64,000 bases of DNA from Sthenelais limicola (GCA_942159475.1 OW804096.1:37261744-37325743); one strand, 5' to 3'; counted from the stretch's first letter, positions 47,059 through 58,962 are shown. Notes: generated from the sequence alone by a model not told the origin. Program-made: numbers and translations.

Positions 47059-47873
47059 GGTGACTCAGTAGTGATTTTGTTTATTGATGAATTTTTCTAA
47101 AATTTTTACCAATGATACTTGACATGAAATATTCATTATTGATTGAAAAAAAAATATAGGTCACCAGGCTAGTTTTCATGCTATGGTGGTATGGAGATAG
47201 AAATAATAAATCATATTTGAGTGATTTTACTACATTTGAGTGATTTATTAACATAATTCGTTTAAAATGGTTCTCACATGAATTCAGACATCAAATTTCA
47301 CCCAGACATTCAATATATATATACTAATTAATCATCAGATAATCTTTTTTTTTCTCAAATCCTGAGTTAGCCCCCTAGAATCCCCCCAGTGGCAGTATAG
47401 GGCACTAGCAAAATTGACTTTGGCTGATGACAATCAGCATTTAAAAAAATACTTTTTTTTAAATTTAATATGAATGTAGATACAGTATGTGCTAACTCAT
47501 ACACAAAAAATCAGGATGGCTTTCCAGGCTAGATTTTTCTATATTACGTCTTATTTATGAGAAAAGAATGGGGAAAAAATGAAATTCCTGATAAATATTT
47601 GATTTGAACAAAAACGGCTCCATGAATCTTAATGAAATTTAATATAGATGCAGGTACTGTAGATACTAACTCACACACCAAAAATCAGCAGGCTGAATAG
47701 TTTATATCAAGACTAAATTATATACATACTTCATCTGCATAATGCTGATATTCCCTGCCATATATTGAATACACACACCCACACACAGGCGTGTGAAAAA
47801 TGGCAAAAGTTGTAACCCGCTACTCACGCTAGGCCTTGCGCGCACCCTGTTACATAATCACTACTGAGTCACC
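47059..47873. mobile_element. 815 bp TTAA-flanked element with GGTGACTCAGTAGTGATT ends
   Basis: Perfect 18 bp terminal inverted repeats, each flanked by TTAA (47055-47058 and 47874-47877). TTAA duplications occur in piggyBac and Kolobok elements; the GG start favours Kolobok by analogy. No coding frame. The interior has pairs of similar segments (AAATTTAATATGAATGTAGA and GAAATTTAATATAGATGCAG). Confidence 0.8.
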
Positions 47874-47899
47874 TTAACGTTACTTTCAGCTCATTTTGA

Positions 47900-48445
47900 T
47901 ATACAAATATTACAAAATTATTATAGAGATATACATGTTTACCTTTTGAATACAAAAGATACAGAGGTAATGATATTATTTTGCATTCAAACATATATGT
48001 ATTGCATCACGGAAAATTGAGTCTAAGGTGGCAAACAATGAATGTTTTTATAATGCTTTGTGTTATCACTTTGACTTTTCCTTGTCAACCCCATGTTAAA
48101 TATTAACAGTATCATAATACATTGAAGCAGAAATAAGTCAGACTAGCCAACTGTAGTAACGCCGGCAAACTCGTTGATCCACCCTCTAAGTTTACTATCA
48201 AAAAACACTTTAAGAGTTTAGGATTTAAGATATTTTTATTCAGAAACAGCATAAAATCATTATTTAAAATTATTTTGAACAAATTCTTATGGTTATCATC
48301 TAGGATATATTATGAAATTTGTTATTTGACAAAGTGTACAAATACAAACAATACAAGCTTAGTTACAAATATGCTATATATGTGGTCATATGGACCATAC
48401 CCGTTAATACACAATAACCTTCATGTATTGTTAATCATATCAATT
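47900..48445. other. No gene seen
   Basis: AT-rich; may include the 3' end of the gene ending at 48653 (TTTATT at 48234). Confidence 0.4.
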
Positions 48446-48585
48446 TAGTAAGCTCGTGGAATGAAATTCTATTTAGCAAGCTCATGGAAATTCTATTTAG
48501 CAAGCTCATGGAATGAAATTCAATTTAGGAAGCCCATGGACATTCAACTTAGCAAGCTCATGCAATGAAATTCTCTTTTTAGACA
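48446..48585. repeat. ~30-34 bp minisatellite
   Basis: Four units of AGCAAGCTCATGGAATGAAA-TTCTATTT type with 4-base length variants. Confidence 0.8.
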
Positions 48586-48652
48586 AATAGAGTCCGGTGA
48601 AAGCAACCTTATTATGCCAAGCATATGAACTGAACAGGTACAGTATGCTATA

Positions 48653-48897
48653 TTACAACCAGGTGTCAGCGGGGGCCACAAGCATAGAGACCCCTGTCGG
48701 ATTAATCATATACATCCATTCATAGCGAGTCATTGTAAGGCAACATCCAATTGTCCCAGTCCGCACAACAGTCATTAATGTTAAAGTGGGAGTAGTTAAT
48801 CCAATTGCCAGACTTCTATGCTGGGGAAAATCTGACAGCCCAAGATCACTGGTACTTCTCAAATTGCTCAATTGCGGTATGGCAGGATCGGTACATT
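48653..48897 (-). CDS. Last exon of the unrecognised secreted-type protein (exon e)
   Basis: The acceptor CAATGACAG precedes 48897. The exon starts AA TGT and joins the single A left by exon d to make Lys, giving GK-CTDPAIPQLSNLRSTSD. The frame stays open for about 81 residues to the TAA at 48655-48653. The first 17 residues look like a normal extracellular module start. From about 48840 downward the exon shares sequence with non-coding tandem units at 49936-50108 and 50535-50707, where the frame is broken. The last 55 or so residues may therefore be read from a repeat rather than from an ancient coding sequence. Confidence 0.5.
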
Positions 48898-49008
48898 CTG
48901 TCATTGAAGAGGAAATTTATAGTATTACTTATTAAAAAAATATCAATGAAAAAATGTAGAATACAATGAGATACAGTGTATCAATACAGGCCATATTAAG
49001 ACAGCAAA

Positions 49009-49264
49009 TAGATAAGATTTTCAGAAAATGCACAATCTAAAGTGCTATACATCTCTCAAATTCTGATAAATTTGAGTGAAGAGAGATGTTTATACTAGGT
49101 ATATCTGAGTGTATTCTGTATTGCATTCATTTAATAAATCTGTCTGGTTATGCTGAACTGTATTTTGAATCTGATTTTTGCCTTATATTAGGGTTATCTG
49201 AGAAGATTGGTTAAGGCCAGTTATTGGTGAAGGCCAATTGTATATTTTCAGAAGATCTGACCCA
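49009..49264 (+). mobile_element. MITE-1 copy, TSD AA
   Basis: Subfamily II with an internal ~22 base duplication (TTGGTTAAGGCCAGTTATTG). AA at both flanks. Confidence 0.85.
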
Positions 49265-49509
49265 AATACCAAAGTTGTTTTCCTTCATACAAAGAAAATA
49301 ATATTACAAGACTTCATGCTTCCCTTTTGTCTACACTTCCGTTTGGTAGCAAAGTTTGATAACAATTGAAGGTTGCATATAGTGACTGTCTTACTTACTT
49401 GACTTATAAGACTACTCAACCGTGACTATGTTGAAACAATTGTGACTATGACTGACTTTTATAGATAGGCTGAATTTGACTCCTACACCATAAGGAGAGA
49501 ATCATAGCC

Positions 49510-51100
49510 TTCTTACACCAAATCATTGAAAGCTTTTACCTCTGTATGTAGAAAATCCAATTCTCATCGCCTCACTCCTTGATTTCTAGAAATCCATTAA
49601 CTGCTACATCTGTACTTGAATGTGTAACTGTTGACATGAGTGGTCGTGCATACTCATGTTGTTCAAAGAAATTAATTGCTGTTTAGAAATATATAATCTG
49701 AATAAAATGAATATAAATGAATGAGTCATGTTGATATTTACACATCATATAAAACAGAGGCATATAAATGCATCCAATACATTCTGTCAGGTTCCAAAAT
49801 GTATCAAATATTTAAGAGCTTCAACAAATCAATACCGGTACCATGACAAATTGATTATCAGATTCAATGCTACCTAATAATCTCATCAATAACCACTCAT
49901 CCATATCAAACTGACCACTTTATATTGAGCATTAAACAGGGGCCACAAGCATATAGATCTCTGTCAAATTAATCATACATCCATTAATAGTGAGTCCTTG
50001 TCAACATCCATGTGTCCCCCAGTCCACGCAACAGTCATTAATGTTAAAGTGTGAGTAGTTAATCCAATTGCCAGACTTCTATATTATGCTGGGGAAAACC
50101 TGACAGCCTTCTAATACCAAATCATGGCAAGTTTTTACCTCTGTATGAAGAAAGTCCAATTCTTATCGCCTCACTCCTTGATTTCTAGAAATCCATTAAC
50201 TGCTACATCTGTACTTGAATGTGTAACTGTTGACATGAGTGGTCGTGCATACTCATGTTGTTAAAAGAAATTAATTGCTGTTTAGAAATATATAATCTGA
50301 ATAAAATGAATATAAATGAATGAGTCATGTTGATATTTACACATCATATAAAACAGAGGCATATAAATGCATCCAATACATTCTGTCAGGTTCCAAAATG
50401 TATCAAATATTTAAGAGCTTCAACAAATCAATACCGGTACCATGACAAATTGATTATCAGATTCAATGCTACCTAATAATCTCATCAATAACCACTCATC
50501 CATATCAAACTGACCACTTTATATTGAGCATTAAACAGGGGCCACAAGCATATAGATCTCTGTCAAATTAATCATACATCCATTAATAGTGAGTCCTTGT
50601 CAACATCCAAGTGTCCCCCAGTCCACGCAACAGTCATTAATGTTAAAGTGTGAGTAGTTAATCCAATTGCCAGACTTCTATATTATGCTGGGGAAAACCT
50701 GACAGCCTTCTAATACCAAATCATGGCAAGTTTTTACCTCTGTATGTAGAAAGTCCAATTCTTATCGCCTCACTCCTTGATTTCTAGAAATCCATTAACT
50801 GCTACATCTGTACTTGAGTGTGCAACTTTTGACATGAGTGGTCTTGCATATTCATGATGATCAATGAAATTAATTGCTTCTTTAGAATAAAATAATATAA
50901 ATGAATGAGTCATGTTGATATTTATATATCATATAAAACAGAAGCATATCAATCTAATACATTCTGTGAGCTTCCAAAACGTATAAAATATTTAACAGCC
51001 TCAACAAATCAATATCATGAAGAATTCAGATTCTGCTACATTAATCATCTCATCAATAACCACTCATTCATACCAAACTAACCTCTTAATATTGAACATT
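49510..51100. repeat. 599 bp tandem duplication (two full units, one partial)
   Basis: Units start at about 49510, 50109 and 50708. The first two are near identical over their whole length. The third is clearly diverged and runs out near 51100. The last 170 bases of each full unit match 48672-48840, part of exon e, but carry small indels that break the reading frame. The block lies in the intron between exons d and e. Confidence 0.85.
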
Positions 51101-51414
51101 GGGCCTGTTGTATAAGCTAATGAAAACGAAATTGTATGTGGGAATTCCTACATTTTCCCTTCTTTTGGTGGCTAGGAATACACATTCCTACCCACTATTG
51201 TGTGTGAAGCTAAAGGTCCATTCACATTACCACGACCAACCGGCCGATTGTTGTCGGCTGTAATACTTTAACATTGTGTTTTGTGCCGTGCGGCGGCCGT
51301 GTACGGCCGTGGTAATGTGAATCGGCCTTTATCCTACCAGTTGGGAGTTTCACGTAGGAAGGAGGAATTCTTGCATAATAAGAAAATGCTGTCATTAGCT
51401 CATACAGCTGGCCC
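51101..51414. mobile_element. Inverted-repeat element with GGGCCTGTTGTATAAGC ends
   Basis: Left GGGCCTGTTGTATAAGCTAA, right inverse GGGCCAGCTGTATGAGCTAA. Contains a nested element at 51212-51331. Confidence 0.75.
51212..51331. mobile_element. Nested 120 bp inverted-repeat element
   Basis: Ends AAAGGTCCATTCACATTACC and inverse AAAGGCCGATTCACATTACC; the core is rich in CGGCCG. Confidence 0.8.
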
Positions 51415-51828
51415 CAGCAATAGCTCCGATTCAACCAGTATGACTTGGAAAATGATTAATAGTCTGGACCCAATTTTAAAAAAAATCAAGGGGCACTTTT
51501 GAGTCGAAGTTATATAATGATTTGTTCGTGTCAACTTTGTAGTGTAGCATGTTGTTAAAAAAACGAAAATTTCCATTTTGCGTCTTATATATGCTGTTAA
51601 AACATGCCCAAGTCGTTGCACTGAGGTTTTTAAAGATGTAGTCTAAAGTGAAACCAGACACTTACATGCACAGTATGTACCAATCAAGTCCAATTTTGCA
51701 TATTAGGTCGTACGTCTTGGATCTCTCCTTTTATGAAACACGATCCTAGTCGAGTCTTGTTGTAAGATGCAAATAGGTTGTTTGTTTATTCATTTTATTT
51801 TAAAATATGAGATTGTGGTATGAAAATA

Positions 51829-51991
51829 GGATGTAACTCGGTTAGTTTCTGACTTACTGTACACAATGGCCACTCATTTTTCTCAACCAGGGATACCACT
51901 CGAAGCCTTGAGCTTCTCGCGACATCCCTGGTGGAAAAGAACTTGTGGGCATCGTATACAGTAAGTCAGAAACTAACCTCGTTACATCGTA
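51829..51991. mobile_element. Fold-back element, ~42 bp arms
   Basis: GGTTAGTTTCTGACTTACTG and its exact inverse at 51960-51981, with an inner pair CCAGGGAT/ATCCCTGG. Confidence 0.85.
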
Positions 51992-52114
51992 TCATAGTTC
52001 CTCCATGAAAGTCACATAATACATGCATGTATGAAGACGGACTGGGGGTTGATGGGTGAGCTCTGCACTGCCTTGCTGCAATAAGATGGTCATATTCTGT
52101 CCTTATACAACCAA

Positions 52115-52343
52115 TGAGTTAGATTTTCAGAAAATGCACAATCTACATTTCTACACGTCTCAAATTAGATTGAAGAATGATAAATACTGAGCATATCTGC
52201 ATGAGTGTATTCTGCATCGTATTCATTCAATAAATCTGTCTGGTTATGTTGGACTGTATTTTTAACCTGATTTTCATCTTAAATTTGGTTTATATTAGAG
52301 GATTGGTGAAGGCCAGTTGTACATTCGCTGGAGACTTGACCCT
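52115..52343 (+). mobile_element. MITE-1 copy, TSD AA
   Basis: Subfamily II, ends TGAGTTAG and TTGACCCT; AA at 52113-52114 and 52344-52345. Confidence 0.85.
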
Positions 52344-52484
52344 AATGGATATAGCATATCAATGTGGCAGGGCTATTTTCCTGTGTATATATACGCCCGG
52401 CCACATGGTCCTGGGAAGGAATGTCAATTAATAGATTAGTGTCCACTCTCATAGATATCATAACATCACAAGGAAACTATATAG

Positions 52485-52645
52485 AGAATGACAGAGAAAT
52501 GGAGGGAGAGGACAAGGAGAGGACATAGAGGGAAAGGGAGAGAAAGGTGACAGGGAAAAAGCACGGAGAGAGATAGAAAGAAGAGGAGCGAGAGGAGAAA
52601 AGAGTAAGAAGAGTTAGTGGGCAACAGACCGAAAGAACAAAAGCA
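52485..52645. repeat. Purine-rich low-complexity tract
   Basis: GAGAGGACAAGGAGAGGACA-type sequence. Minus-strand open frames here are artefacts. Confidence 0.8.
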
Positions 52646-53252
52646 AGAGAGACAACTAGAACTAGACCCAAGTGGGGAAACAGAAAATGAGGGTACAATA
52701 GACTCAGGCAAGTGAAGGCCATTAACAATTCTAATATACTTCCCACACCCTTGACATCGCATCAACAATGTTCACCCTTCATTGCACCTTCATTGTACCA
52801 TCAAGGGATAACGCATCAAAAAAGGCGAGGATTTGACAGATACATGTTTTGGGTCAATGGCATTTCAAGCTGTCATCTGAAAACTTTAGTTCATTCATGA
52901 GACTTTACAGGGCAATAAGAGCCCAGTAAAGTGGTTAAACATTTGCGCTGCAATTAAAACGGTAGGCACTATTCACTGTTGTTACTTCAATAATGATTTA
53001 ATGATAAAATCAGACACATATGCAATACCATTTGTACATGACCGTACATTTGCATATAATTATGTCAATTATTGTCTTAAACAAACGTAAGCAATTTAAA
53101 ACAAACCTGTTCATTTGAAATGAGATGATACTCACATATCAAAATAAATAAACGTTCAGTTATGACAAAAACAAAGATTAGTTATATCTACTTCATTTCT
53201 TACCTACTCATTTATCTCATAAACAAGGTAAATAACTGCCATGGCAACTTAC

Positions 53253-53729
53253 TTCCTAGAATATGAAGACGTATTCCTATGGTTCTATGGGTGTCTGATG
53301 TCTGTGTGCCTGCCGCAATCATTGCAGACCTTGTCAAACCCCCAACCGTAGAAAAAAGAGCATCGCCATGCTGAATATTAAACCTCTGCACTGCCAGACC
53401 GCCACCAGATGTGAACCCCATGTTCACTGCTTGTCCATTCACTCTGTGAGCCCCGGTAATGTATCCAGGTTCAACGCGTATATTCCTACCTCTCACATCA
53501 AAAGTAACATATTGTTCTGATACTGTAGTAGTAGCATCAATTGTGTGTACCAGAAGGTAGTCATTGTCTGGTATTGGTTTCCAGATCTCAACTTTCATTG
53601 TTCCAGGTGCCCTGGAATAGACATCAATGGACAGAAGCGGTCCAAAACACGTGATTGGGCGATTGACATCGAATTGCAATAATGAGCCGATGGTATTGCT
53701 AAAGTTAACCAAGGGAATTGGAAAACAGC
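53253..53729 (-). CDS. Main exon of the unrecognised secreted-type protein, beta-rich domain (exon d)
   Basis: A 477-base exon with acceptor ATTTTCAG at its 5' end and donor GGAA|GTAAGT. It encodes about 159 residues: GCFPIPLVNFSN, a strand-rich stretch with DVYSRAPGTMKVEIWKP, then EPGYITGAHRVNGQAVNMGF and a final THRTIGIRLHILG. It has two cysteines, an N-F-S sequon, no membrane segment, and alternating hydrophobic residues that suggest a beta-sandwich. I do not recognise the family. The pattern of a weight-bearing WKP strand, a GYITG turn and a GFTSGGGL loop could suit a ligand- or sugar-binding fold, but that is a guess. This is the best supported exon of the gene because the open frame is long and the splice sites are clean. 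Confidence 0.7.
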
Positions 53730-54293
53730 CTGAAAATATAGTTAAAAATGGTTTTAATGAATTCATTAATGATCTGTATTTCAAGCCTGGCAATATCATC
53801 AATATTATCACCATGTTATAGGCATAGGAGAACTACCAACTAATTATTACCACAACTCATCCTGATTATTACCACTTGTAATCAAACCAAATCAAACATT
53901 CTTTATGGTCTGATTGTAATGGTATATATAGTAATTTTGTGTTGTAAAACCGAAAATTCTGTACATTAGTGTACAAAAGAATGTGTAAGACGATGAACTT
54001 TGTTGTAAGGGCAAGTAATACAATTGTGACTAACATTAATATCAAATGTAATATGGCATTCAGGGATATGTATATATTTAAATTATGATATTCCCAAGAT
54101 AACCACTATGGGATCAAGAAACAAAAGTCCAATTATTAAGTGTTTTCTTTAATACTTTTTGAGCTTCAGGATTAACATTTTTGGAACAAAACAAAAGAGT
54201 TATTCTTGAGCCTGGTAGGAGGATATTACAATTTAGGTAAAGTTTATATAGATTCTGTAAAAAATGTTTAAAATTAATAAAATCATTACCCAC

Positions 54294-54348
54294 CTTGGCA
54301 GTCAATCAATGTCTGGTTATTGTCAATGCAAAGTGAGCGCTGACCAAC
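54294..54348 (-). CDS. Exon of the same unrecognised secreted-type protein (exon c)
   Basis: A 55-base exon with acceptor GATCTAG and donor TGCCAAG|GTGGGTAA. It encodes VGQRSLCIDNNQTLIDCQ plus the first base of a Gly codon, which the GC at the start of the next exon completes. It contains two cysteines and an N-Q-T sequon. It is too short to identify alone; support comes from the phase matches on both sides. Confidence 0.55.
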
Positions 54349-54781
54349 CTAGATCACAAATAAAAAAGTGAATCGTCAGTCTAATCTAAGATTATAGAAT
54401 CAATATGACGGAAATACCAAACATTTGTCCATGTACCAGACTGTAAACCATTGCCACTCTGATACATAGACAAAATTGACTGAGGTTTTTTTTGTACATA
54501 TATCTATTCAGGATATCACAAAATAGCGGCATAAGCCATGGCTATTTATTGAGGGGCTCGGGCCATGCCCGGTATTCCGCCCAACCCTGAACTATCGCTA
54601 TTATATTTCAGCTATGTAAATAAACGTGTTGAATCAATACATTTGGAGTATATACGTTATAGTATATCAAAGTTTGGATAATAATGGAAAGATGAGATGA
54701 GATGGTGGTGAAGGTGAAATTTGGATGTCTTTTATGATATGGTAGATGGTATGGTTTTATGTACATTTTGATGGTTTTAGA

Positions 54782-54896
54782 GGGTTGTGTAAGAGGTGGT
54801 TATCTCTGGCAGGCGTAGCTATTTCGTAAAGGATGTGTAGCACCTGGTGAAATTGCGTAGCCCAAGGGAGATAACCACCTCTTACAAAGCCGAAGT
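54782..54896. mobile_element. Fold-back element
   Basis: GTAAGAGGTGGTTATCTC and inverse GAGATAACCACCTCTTAC frame an inner GCGTAGCTATTTCG/AATTGCGTAGC. Confidence 0.7.
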
Positions 54897-55556
54897 CAAC
54901 TTTGTATTTATTATACCTCTCCCGATGGTTTGGGGGAAAATATAGTAAAAATTCTATGGAAATTAGAGTCAAACAACAAGCTCTGTTCACCACTCTGTTT
55001 GTTTACTTTCTCCCTTCTGGTTCACCTCACTCATTTTCGGGCCTATTTTTCTATTTTCTAAGTACCCAATAAATTCGCAATTTCACAGCTGTTTATCATA
55101 ATTATTATTATATCCTTACATACAATGTATAACACATAATATTTCCGTGATAAAAAATCTAAATACAAAAAAAAAGGACGCAATTATTGGCCTTTTTCCA
55201 TAAAATTCAGCCACAGGTAAATATGGTAGGTACATATCTCTCAGAGGGTGGCATTTGTGACCCTCATTAATTAATGTAGAGTAAGAGTAAATGGAAAGGT
55301 AAATAAGAGAAATAAAAGAATACCTGAGGCAGGTTTGGGTGACGAGAGTGTTAAAAAGTTTATATTTTATTTTTGATAAAAATGTAGATGTAGAAGTAGA
55401 AGAGATATGTGATAAGTTTGATAATTAGATAAGAAGAATAAGGGGGGGGGGATTATACAATGCGGTAGGGGAAATTGAATTAAAGTTATATAATATATAT
55501 AAGTTTTAAAGAAATTTTCCTTCCCATTTCATCTGATCTTCCAAAAAAGCATTAAC

Positions 55557-55709
55557 CTGTACGGGAAAAAGCACCTGGCTCAGATAATAACCTTGAAAAA
55601 TGAATTCTGATTTGAGTTGACAATCCAGCAAATAGGAGCCAATATATGACATATTTAGTGTTTCTTGGCAGCCATTTCGAATTTTGCAGGTACCGTCCAC
55701 TCGGGGTGT
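55557..55709 (-). CDS. Exon of an unrecognised secreted-type protein (exon b)
   Basis: A 153-base exon with acceptor ATTTGTTAG and donor CCCGTACAG|GTTAATG, phase 0 at both ends. It encodes TPRVDGTCKIRNGCQETLNM and continues through a LLDCQ and a YYLSQVLFPVQ segment. Three cysteines and an N-M-S glycosylation sequon suggest an extracellular protein. It joins in frame to the exon at 54294-54348. Two other frames are also open here; I chose this one because of the phase match and the cysteine spacing shared with the next exon. The 5' part of the gene is not certain. Confidence 0.5.
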
Positions 55710-56122
55710 CTAACAAATTGTAGTTGGTTGATCTCATGGCCTGATATAACACTAAAAAGGACACTTAAACATTAAATAACATGTCACAGAGTGCAGAATG
55801 CACTGCCATGTTCCTGTCCAATTACAATGACTTAAATTTCAATAAATAATCTTTATGACACTTCTAGACATGGTAAAATAGCCACCAACACAGACACTCT
55901 AATTTATACTCCCTTATACATGATTACTCCTTCAACTCACCTTCAACTTTACGTGAATCTATTAATCACCAATTTACCCTGTTATCAAAGATTCGTCTCT
56001 GAATTTGCTTGTGAAATTGATCTATTAAAGGTTAAGGTAGTCATTGTCAAACTCAAAATACGCACTCAACCGGACTGGTTATGTTCATGATCAACACTTA
56101 ACACCATATAACACCATTTATA

Positions 56123-56330
56123 AGGGTCAGTTTTTCCGAAAATACACAATCTACAGTTCTACACATCTCCCAAACTCTAGGTATATCTGAGTATATTCTG
56201 TATTATATTCATACAATAAATCGGTCTGGTTTTGTTGAACTATATTTTGAACCAGATTTTCGTCTTAAATCTTCAGTTATTTGAGATGATTGGTGAAGGC
56301 CAATTGTACGTTTTCTGAAGATCTGACCCA
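56123..56330 (+). mobile_element. MITE-1 copy, TSD TA, shortened
   Basis: Subfamily II missing about 30 internal bases after CATCTCCCAAA. Confidence 0.85.
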
Positions 56331-56376
56331 TAAGGCAAAGTCTAGGTGCATTGAGAAACATTTGAATTATATACTT

Positions 56377-56609
56377 ACACAGATGCTGGGTATCCACAAT
56401 GAAGAAAGGATAAAGAATATGTAAGTCCGCACCATTTTGTACTCCTTCTGTTACCTCTTGATCCTTTGCCATTTCATACATACATACATTACCATTGACA
56501 GGTGCATGACTTTTACTACTACCGACGTTGCTGCGGTAGACATAACAAAGGGGGTGCCAAGAAAATTGACACATCCCATCTTGCATCCCAGCCCTGGGAA
56601 CAATGATTG
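56377..56609 (-). CDS. Candidate upstream exon, boundaries uncertain
   Basis: On the minus strand a good acceptor (ATTGTTCCCAG) is followed by an open frame encoding AGMQDGMCQFSWHPLCYVYR, then a Cys-containing stretch, ending at a donor CATCTGT|GTAAGT. An alternative donor at CAAGAG|GTAACA leaves phase 0 and would join exon b in frame. The GTAAGT donor would instead splice to an acceptor at ATATCAG (55751), which leads to a stop after about 28 codons. Composition is protein-like, with several cysteines. It could belong to the exon b-e gene or be a small separate gene. Confidence 0.3.
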
Positions 56610-56850
56610 ATGGTACCTCATCAAGACAATAGCAGCTTTAAATAATTCCACCTCACTTGCGACATATGTATATACATACACCTTGGACAAATGGCTTTAT
56701 TTCTTCCTTCTGCACCTAAATGCCCCCCCCCCCCCCAATGTCCCCCTTCCTCTCCCCCCCCCCCCCCCCACACACACACGCACATAGTCATTGACAGGTT
56801 CTTACAATCATTGTATGTTCCTCCTATCCTGAATAATATAATATAACATA

Positions 56851-57084
56851 TGGTCAAGTCTCCAGAAAACATACACTTGAACTTTACCAATCCTCTCAAA
56901 TAAACCAAATTTAGGACTAAAATTAGGTTCATAATACAATAACATAACGAGACAGATTTATTGAATGAATACTATACAGAACATACTAAGATATACCTAG
57001 TATTTTTCAATTTTCACTCTAATTTAGCAGAATTTGATACATGTGTAGAACTGTAGATTGGGCATTTTCTGAAAATCTGACCCT
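56851..57084 (-). mobile_element. MITE-1 copy
   Basis: Subfamily II; left end eroded to TGGTCAAGTCTCCAG. Confidence 0.8.
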
Positions 57085-57387
57085 ACAAGTTGTTTATTTA
57101 TGATTATGAATAATACAATACAACATATTAGTTCATTAATTCCTGTAGTGGGAAGTGTATGTAACATGTAGTTTATTGATTTTAACTTAACCTAGGCAAC
57201 ATGGCATATCTTATAATCGATTATCAACTCAACAATTTAAGGTACATATATTTTATTCATAAATACAATTTGAACACATTCATAAGCTGTCAATCAGACC
57301 TATCAACAACCTGAGTTAGCATCGCCCTTAGAGTAGGCCATAGGCAAATTTCTTATTGTGGGAGTAACACATTCAAAATATACCGTA

Positions 57388-57778
57388 CATAGTGGCCCAT
57401 TCATAAGCCCGGGCTTTTAATTCTTTAAAGGTCCCTTTTGGCCCGGCTTTTAATTGAGATAGGCTTCTATTCGAGATTGTATTATTTTCGTGATGCATGC
57501 ATTTTCAGTTTGAAGAGTACTGGAGAGTAAAAGTATATATTATTTACATGACTCAATAACAATTGAGCATAAACCATGCCATATCCAGCGTAAATTAGAT
57601 TAATATTTCAAAGGGAAATTGACTCCTTGACATTGACCTTGACCTTGACCCGGTTAATATTTGAGATCCCCGGCTTATATTTGAGAGATAGGCTTTTATT
57701 GTTTTAATGGGCCCCAAATACCTGGCCTGTATTCGAGATAGGCTTTTAAACAGATCCTGGCTTATAAACGGGCCACTA
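57388..57778. mobile_element. 390 bp element with TAGTGGCCCATTCATAAGCC ends
   Basis: Right inverse is TAGTGGCCCGTTTATAAGCC. The interior has repeated CCCGGCTTTTATTTGAGATAGGC-like words in both halves and a TGACCTTGACCTTGACC run. Lies just downstream of the choline-transporter stop. Confidence 0.8.
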
Positions 57779-57872
57779 CAGTAATTGAATGTTTGATATT
57801 GCAAGTTTATTTCATATACTAGATTCATACATTGTAAATCCTAGGTTGTCATACACATTGGAGTGATACACA

Positions 57873-58152
57873 TCAGCATCTATTGTCTTCATATTGTTCG
57901 TGTTCTCTTCCTGTTTCTCCCTCTTCAATGTCCTCAGAAGTTTCTCTAAACACATGCATGAAATCCCATTTTGGGCGGAGCTTTTTTGGGATAAATGCCC
58001 ACTTTGTCAAGAAGAAGACACCCACTATAGTGGCTAGACCGATTAGAGCGATCAATGTTCGATATGGAACTACTTGCTGCTGCGTTTCCTCATTATAGTA
58101 GGGGAACTTGAAGACAAGGGGCAGGCCAAGCAAGGCCTCACCAGACGGAAGC
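57873..58152 (-). CDS. High-affinity choline transporter, last coding exon
   Basis: Terminal exon of an SLC5A7/CHT-type sodium-coupled choline transporter. The acceptor TTTTGCAG lies at 58160-58153. The first base completes an AGG Arg codon split with the exon ending at 63868, giving FLLR-LPSGEALLGLPL. This matches the CHT C-terminal pattern: the glycine-glutamate turn after the penultimate helix, a tyrosine pair in the loop, a last membrane helix (RTLIALIGLATIVGVFFLTK) and a PPKLDVF-like segment, here KKLRPKWDF. An acidic cytoplasmic tail of about 30 residues ends at the stop 57875-57873. TTTATT at 57806-57811 gives AATAAA about 60 bases past the stop. Known CHTs work in the plasma membrane of cholinergic terminals and take up choline for acetylcholine synthesis. 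Whether this is the neuronal orthologue or an expanded CHT-like paralogue cannot be told from two exons. Confidence 0.85.
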
Positions 58153-58473
58153 CTGCAAAATTCGCAAATAGAAAAGCGATATGACAAAATACTAGTAACA
58201 TTACCTGTTAGACAGTTTTGGCAAGCGGGAAGAATTTTACAAGAGAATATAAAATAAGTGTATTTTTACATGAAAACCCATTACGTGAAAATACCGCCCA
58301 TCAAATTCTAACCTGACAAGCCCCATTACAAAAACTAATGATCAAATCTTTACAGCAAACTGGGATATGATACCACGTAAATACTAGCTTCAATTCTACC
58401 AATTCTCAGACTGAGGTACCTAAATGAGGATTTGACCCATCTGTGACACCCTTTGCATGAGAATGAGTTGTAT

Positions 58474-58533
58474 AAATGTGATGTGTTTCAGGAAAATGAG
58501 TCAGAAGTCACGAAAATTGGATTTTGAGATATT
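58474..58533. mobile_element. MITE-3 left-end fragment
   Basis: AAATGTGATGTGTTTCAGGA to GGATTTTGAGATATT; replaced at 58534 by a GGGCCTGTTGTATAAG end. Confidence 0.65.
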
Positions 58534-58737
58534 GGGCCTGTTGTATAAGGAAGTGCTCATAAGTGGTTTGCATCTCCTCATTTGCCATTGCATCTTTTTG
58601 AGTTACGAGGGACTTATGAGATATGGCTGACATACGAGGGGTGGTTTGCATAACAACCCTCGCAGCAATTTTGTAACTTGTATTGATCAACATATCGCAT
58701 CTCCTTGTATCTTCTCGTATCTAAAGTATTGACCATT
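58534..58737. mobile_element. Fragment starting GGGCCTGTTGTATAAG
   Basis: Same terminal sequence as the element at 51101; no inverse end found nearby. The body contains repeated GCATCTCCT/ACGAGG words. Right border approximate. Confidence 0.4.
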
Positions 58738-58867
58738 TAGGAGTTTATAACGGTATTGGAACTACTATCTAATATAAACTAATTGTGTAATTGGGATACT
58801 AATTGTCATGGGTGACCATGGCTGGGGGTAGGGGGGTATTTATTGGAATAGAAGTACTTAAGAAGAT

Positions 58868-58958
58868 ACTGGGAGAATTACAGGAGGTACTGGCAGAGGT
58901 ACAGGAGGAAGGTACAGCAGGAGGTTACTGGTACAGGAGGAACTACAGGAGGACATAC
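58868..58958. repeat. Short ACAGGAGGTACTG minisatellite
   Basis: TACAGGAGG occurs repeatedly between 58878 and 58955, just before a MITE-1. Confidence 0.7.
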
Positions 58959-58962
58959 ATGA

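Noticed and set aside
53627..53821. Forward open frame opposite exon d
   Set aside because: Antisense shadow of the better supported exon.
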